Shown piece after piece: positions 61,260 through 64,000 of a stretch of 64,000 nt of DNA (the stretch's first letter is position 1; each line of letters starts with the position of its first letter). The position numbers were made by a program, and so were the translations under genes. The notes beneath the pieces were generated by a model, which had not been told where the DNA came from, searched no databases, and was given only the letters and a program-made list of their open reading frames with translations. Origin of the DNA: Streptomyces sp. NRRL S-87 (GTDB lineage: Bacteria; Actinomycetota; Actinomycetes; Streptomycetales; Streptomycetaceae); contig NZ_JOGB01000006.1 in the NCBI RefSeq assembly GCF_000719335.1, forward strand, positions 80,708 to 144,707. Direction: 5' to 3'.

Positions 61260-62384
61260 TCAGCCGGTGGAGGCCGGGGTGGTCAGGCGCGCGCACTCGG
61301 TCACCACGGCGCGCAGCGCACCGGTGGTGCGCAGGAGGTGCCGCTGGCGGCGGGCACCGTTGCCACGCCCCAGGAGCCGGGCGACGCCCTCGCGGACGAG
61401 CTCGTGGTCGCCGTTGTCCTCCAGGGCGTCCCGTACGTGGTCCAGCAGTACGTCGAGGACCGCCTCGGGCGGGGCCGGGGCCATCGAGCGGGGGTCCAGC
61501 AGCGGGCCCTCCAGACCGGATTTCGCCGCCCGCCAGGAGGCGAGCCGCAGCAGGCCGACGCCGATGCGGGCCGGCGGGTCCCCCGCCCGCCAGGCGCGGA
61601 CGGCGGTGTCCACCAGGGCCCGGGCCAGGGCGGCGAGGAGGACGGGGGTGTCGGGGTCGAGGCAGACGTCGGCGACGCGGATCTCGACGGTGGGATAGGT
61701 GGCGGACAGCCGGGCGTCGAAGTAGACCATGCCCTCGTCGCGCAGGACACCGGTGGTGAGCATGTCGCGTACGTGCTGGTGGTAGCGCTCGGCGCTGCCG
61801 AAGACCTCGGTGGGACCGGCGGACGGCCAGCGGTTCCACACCCGGCTGCGGTAGCTGGCGTACCCGCTGTCGTGGCCCTGCCAGAAGGGGGAGTTGGCAC
61901 TGATCGCGGTCAGGACCGCCAGCCAGGGGCGCATGCGGTCCACGGCCGCCACGCCCTCCTCGTCGGACGCGACCGAGACGTGGACGTGGCAGCCGCAGGT
62001 GAGCTGTTCCTGCGCGGTCAGGCCGAACTCTCCGCACATCCAGCGGTAGCGTGCGCCGGGGCTGGTGGAGGGGGTCACGGGCAAGGGGGACGTGGCCAGC
62101 GCGGCCACGGCCGCCCCGGCTTCGGCGGCGTACCGGGCCGCCTGTGCGCGCCAGCGGACGATCTCCTCGGCCAGCTCGCCCATCCGCAGCACGGGGCGCG
62201 TGGAGAACTCGACCTGCTCGCGCTTGAGCTCCCCCTCCAGGACCCCCTCCCCCCGGGCCGCGGCGGCCGCACCGGCCTCGCGGGCCGCGGACAGGACGGC
62301 GGACGACAGCGCCAGCGGCTCCCCGGTCCGGGCGTCGACGAGCAGCAGCTCCTCCTCCACCCCGACCCGGCGCACCCCCGTCAC
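61260..62384 (-). CDS. Carboxylate-amine ligase, YbdK/GCS2 type
   Basis: A 374-residue enzyme of the glutamate-cysteine ligase 2 family. It opens with VGVEEELLLVD, has the CGCHVHVSV metal-binding stretch and RVWNRWPSAGPTEVFG. Members join glutamate to cysteine or another amine with ATP, though the YbdK group often has weak or different activity. Actinomycetes use mycothiol, so glutathione synthesis is not the obvious job. GTG 62384 is chosen by comparison with family N-termini; the frame runs on upstream without coding character. Confidence 0.87.
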   Translation of the reverse strand: MTGVRRVGVEEELLLVDARTGEPLALSSAVLSAAREAGAAAAARGEGVLEGELKREQVEFSTRPVLRMGELAEEIVRWRAQAARYAAEAGAAVAALATSPLPVTPSTSPGARYRWMCGEFGLTAQEQLTCGCHVHVSVASDEEGVAAVDRMRPWLAVLTAISANSPFWQGHDSGYASYRSRVWNRWPSAGPTEVFGSAERYHQHVRDMLTTGVLRDEGMVYFDARLSATYPTVEIRVADVCLDPDTPVLLAALARALVDTAVRAWRAGDPPARIGVGLLRLASWRAAKSGLEGPLLDPRSMAPAPPEAVLDVLLDHVRDALEDNGDHELVREGVARLLGRGNGARRQRHLLRTTGALRAVVTECARLTTPASTG

Positions 62385-62972
62385 CGGCGGCCGCCGCGGC
62401 AGACCGCACCCGCACCCGTCGCGGGCGGCTGCCACGACGGGCCGGGGTCGCGCCCGGCCGCGGGGGCCGCGGAACGGCCGCCCTGGCGGCCCGGCGACCG
62501 GCCCGGCGACCGTACGCGGCGACGGCGGGCGGGCACGGGCCCCTCCGCCTCCGGGGGCGCCGGGGCCCGACGCGGCGGTACGAGTCCCGGCAGCACGCGG
62601 ACGATCGGTACGCCGCCTTGTCCCATCCGGTGCGACAGCATCCCCCCATCCTGCCGCCTCCCCCCGTGCCCGGCCCGCCGACGGGCCCGGACGAGCGGAT
62701 CGTCGTGGGGCGGAAGGCCCAACGGTCCGGGCCGGGGACGTGTGCGGCGGGCCGGGGACGTGTGCGGCGGGCCGGCCCCTGCACGGGTGCGGCGGGCCCC
62801 GGCGACGCGTGATCGACCTCCCCGGCCCCCGCCAGGCCGCCCAGCCGGCCGACAGCCCGCACACCGGACCGGGTGACCGGGCGCGCACGTAGGGCGCGTA
62901 CGACGCGTCCCGGAACCGGCATGGACCAGGATGCATCCGGCAGCCTCCGCCCCGACCGACAGGAGTCCCGAC
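62385..62972. other. Intergenic region, no supported gene
   Basis: About 590 bases of very GC-rich sequence between divergent genes. Only low-complexity Arg/Pro/Ala frames are open. It includes the 20-bp tandem repeat listed. Promoters for both neighbours should be here but are not recognisable. Confidence 0.5.
62731..62770. repeat. 20-bp tandem repeat, two exact copies
   Basis: GCCGGGGACGTGTGCGGCGG occurs twice in direct succession, followed by a degraded third copy up to about 62795. Non-coding. Confidence 0.85.
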
Positions 62973-63248
62973 GTGCTCGAACGCAAGAAGCTCAAGGGCC
63001 GTACCCAGATCACCTTCGTCCTGCCCGACGACGCCCCCGAGGGACCGGTCAGCGTCGTGGGGGACTTCAACCAGTGGAACCCGTACGCCCACCCGCTGAC
63101 CCCCCGGGGCGACGGCACCCGCGCCGCGACCGTCACCCTCCCCGCCCACACCATGCACTCCTTCCGCTACCTGGCCACGGGTGACCACTGGTTCGACGAG
63201 GACGGCGCCGACCACCACGACGGCACCAACTGCCGCGTGCGCGCCTGA
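62973..63248 (+). CDS. Stand-alone isoamylase N-terminal (CBM48-like) domain protein
   Basis: A 91-residue protein that is just one E-set/CBM48-type domain: VSVVGDFNQWNPYAHPL, the classic FN-x-W glycogen-binding pattern, and FRYLATGDHWFDEDGAD. In glycogen-branching and debranching enzymes this module binds alpha-glucan. As a free domain it could bind glycogen or act as a regulatory subunit, as in AMPK-beta-like proteins. AGGAG lies seven bases before GTG 62973. Confidence 0.82.
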   Translation: MLERKKLKGRTQITFVLPDDAPEGPVSVVGDFNQWNPYAHPLTPRGDGTRAATVTLPAHTMHSFRYLATGDHWFDEDGADHHDGTNCRVRA

Positions 63249-63273
63249 ACCCCGGCCGATCCGGCGGCCGCCC

Positions 63274-63308
63274 GGCCCCACACCTGCGCTGTCAGGCGGT
63301 GTGGGGCC
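63274..63308 (+). terminator. Hairpin after the CBM48 gene
   Basis: Perfect 11-bp inverted repeat GGCCCCACACC (63274-63284) with GGTGTGGGGCC (63298-63308), 25 bases past the stop. Confidence 0.65.
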
Positions 63309-63446
63309 CTTCGGGCGGCGACGCCCTCCGCCACGGATGCCGCCCCGGACCGGCCACCGGTCCTCGCGGGACCGCGTGGACCGGATCGGGCGAGCAGGCA
63401 TGGTCGCCCGTGCCCCGGGCAGGCGCCTGACACAGAGGAGGTCGCC

Positions 63447-63794
63447 ATGACCAGCGGAGAGGATCGCACCAGTCAGCCCACCGCGCCCCGCAACGCCGGA
63501 CCACATGTCGTCCGCGTGAGCGGTGAGATGGACTTCGACCACGCCGAGCAGCTCGGCGCGATGCTGGCCGAGGCTGTGGACGAGGCGCCGGACGGCTCGG
63601 ACATCGTCGTCGACCTGCGGAACTCGTCCTTCTGCGACTCCGCGGGGCTGAACCGGTTGCTGGGGTCCCGGCAGCGGGCCCAGCAGGCCGGCCACCGCCT
63701 CGTGCTCGCCGCCCCCAGTCACCAGATGGTGAGGATGCTGGAGCTGACGGAGACGGCCGCTCTGTTCCCGCTCATCCCCGCCGTCGCCCTCTGA
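63447..63794 (+). CDS. STAS-domain anti-sigma factor antagonist
   Basis: A 115-residue protein, one STAS domain of the SpoIIAA/RsbV type. The phosphorylated Ser is in SSFCDSAGLN (Ser of CDSAG). Unphosphorylated antagonists capture the anti-sigma kinase and free the sigma factor. GAGGAGG precedes ATG 63447. It may pair with the HATPase_c_2 protein at 58863-59264; no sigma-factor gene lies in the window. Confidence 0.88.
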   Translation: MTSGEDRTSQPTAPRNAGPHVVRVSGEMDFDHAEQLGAMLAEAVDEAPDGSDIVVDLRNSSFCDSAGLNRLLGSRQRAQQAGHRLVLAAPSHQMVRMLELTETAALFPLIPAVAL

Positions 63795-63848
63795 GCCCTA
63801 CCGGCGCCGCCGGGCGGGGCCCGGCGCCCGCCACCGTGCAGGCATGCG

Positions 63849-63894
63849 GAAGGCCCCGGTGGCCGGCCTGGGGAGGCCGGCCACCGGGGCCTTC
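63849..63894. terminator. Strong bidirectional hairpin terminator
   Basis: Perfect 21-bp inverted repeat (63849-63869 with 63874-63894; arm starts GAAGGCCCCGGTGGCC) with a GGGG loop. It lies between two convergent genes and would serve both. Confidence 0.85.
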
Positions 63895-63917
63895 GCACGT
63901 GTGTCGCCGCTGGCGGC

Positions 63918-64000
63918 TCAGTACCAGTGGTTGGCCTGCCAGAAGTTCCAGGCGCCGACCGGGGAGCCGTAGCGGGAGTTCATGTAGTCCAGACCCCACT
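63918..64000 (-). CDS. Probable lytic transglycosylase (SLT), C-terminal end only
   Basis: Only the last 27 codons are inside the window. They read GLDYMNSRYGSPVGAWNFWQ then ANHWY and stop. The RYGSPxxAWxFWxxxxWY ending is the usual C-terminus of Streptomyces SLT-domain transglycosylases that cut peptidoglycan. The rest lies beyond the right edge. Confidence 0.7.
   Translation of the reverse strand, partial: WGLDYMNSRYGSPVGAWNFWQANHWY

Noticed and set aside
62385..62972. N-terminal extension of the YbdK-type ligase, as the frame stays open upstream
   Set aside because: The extra sequence is low-complexity and the family starts just before VGVEEE; tandem repeats run through it.

Overview
The window looks like Streptomyces or a close high-GC actinomycete. 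GC content is very high, third codon positions are almost always G or C, GTG starts are common, a leucine TTA codon is a rarity, and the families present (fused Ser/Thr kinase, DUF4235, DUF6480, DUF6529, HATPase_c_2 and STAS regulators, GNAT, P450) are typical of Streptomyces. The mix of secreted enzymes, stress genes and one-off fusions suggests an accessory part of the chromosome rather than the conserved core. I found no rRNA, CRISPR array, prophage structural module or complete insertion sequence.

Layout. 1-6860 (+) is an island of an uncharacterised protein (5' end outside the window), a seven-blade WD40 protein, a repeat/peptidoglycan-binding protein and an M64 metallopeptidase. 6991-12931 holds a second NAD-dependent DNA ligase (-), a HopJ-family protein (+), an SDR (-) and a Ser/Thr kinase fused to an ABC-type binding protein (-). 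13229-15497 has a small membrane protein and an SPFH/NAD-kinase-like pair. 15605-20579 (-) is a two-gene exopolysaccharide-type unit: a processive GT2 synthase followed by an acyltransferase-SGNH-GH16 triple fusion. 20874-22058 has a GNAT and an isochorismatase-fold protein.

22077-30544 (-) is the most unusual part. It is a compact series: a TTA-containing gene, a glycine-zipper/acidic protein, a Zn-ribbon coiled-coil protein, a hydrophobic coiled-coil protein and a PASTA protein, several with translationally coupled starts. These lead into a 1667-residue protein that joins a subtilase, a peptidoglycan-binding module, a flavin amine oxidase, a second peptidoglycan-binding module and an uncharacterised C-terminal domain. 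None of these proteins has a visible Sec/Tat signal. I cannot match the set to a named system; it is my main candidate for an undescribed one. It shares its building blocks (peptidase catalytic domains, leaderless peptidoglycan-binding modules) with the island at 1-6860.

30689-31726 carries a probably N-terminally truncated NucA/NucB nuclease next to an atypical tRNA-Trp. 33582-42501 (+) is a five-gene metabolic run: YdaP-type ThDP enzyme, FAD/Fe-S/CCG oxidoreductase, enolase-superfamily enzyme, GH15 and SDR. 42876-49292 is a set of mostly single genes (small membrane proteins, secreted Ca-binding-type protein, DUF6529, DUF4291, P450, and an ATP-grasp gene with a small partner). 49576-52430 (-) is a glycine-betaine/proline ABC system with permease and binding protein fused. 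52745-57582 (-) holds an exported subtilase, a sugar-binding lipoprotein behind a perfect LacI-type operator, and an M4 metallopeptidase. 57867-63794 is a group of stress and regulatory genes (HTH regulator, anti-sigma kinase, small hydrophilic proteins, DUF4235, YbdK-type ligase, orphan CBM48, STAS antagonist). The window ends in the 3' end of a probable lytic transglycosylase gene (-).

How the parts may work together (inference): much of the window concerns the envelope and stress. It encodes wall-binding proteins, peptidases, polysaccharide synthesis and trimming, osmolyte uptake, and an anti-sigma kinase with an anti-sigma antagonist. Coordinates of starts are my choice from ribosome-binding sites and family N-termini; alternatives are given where they matter.
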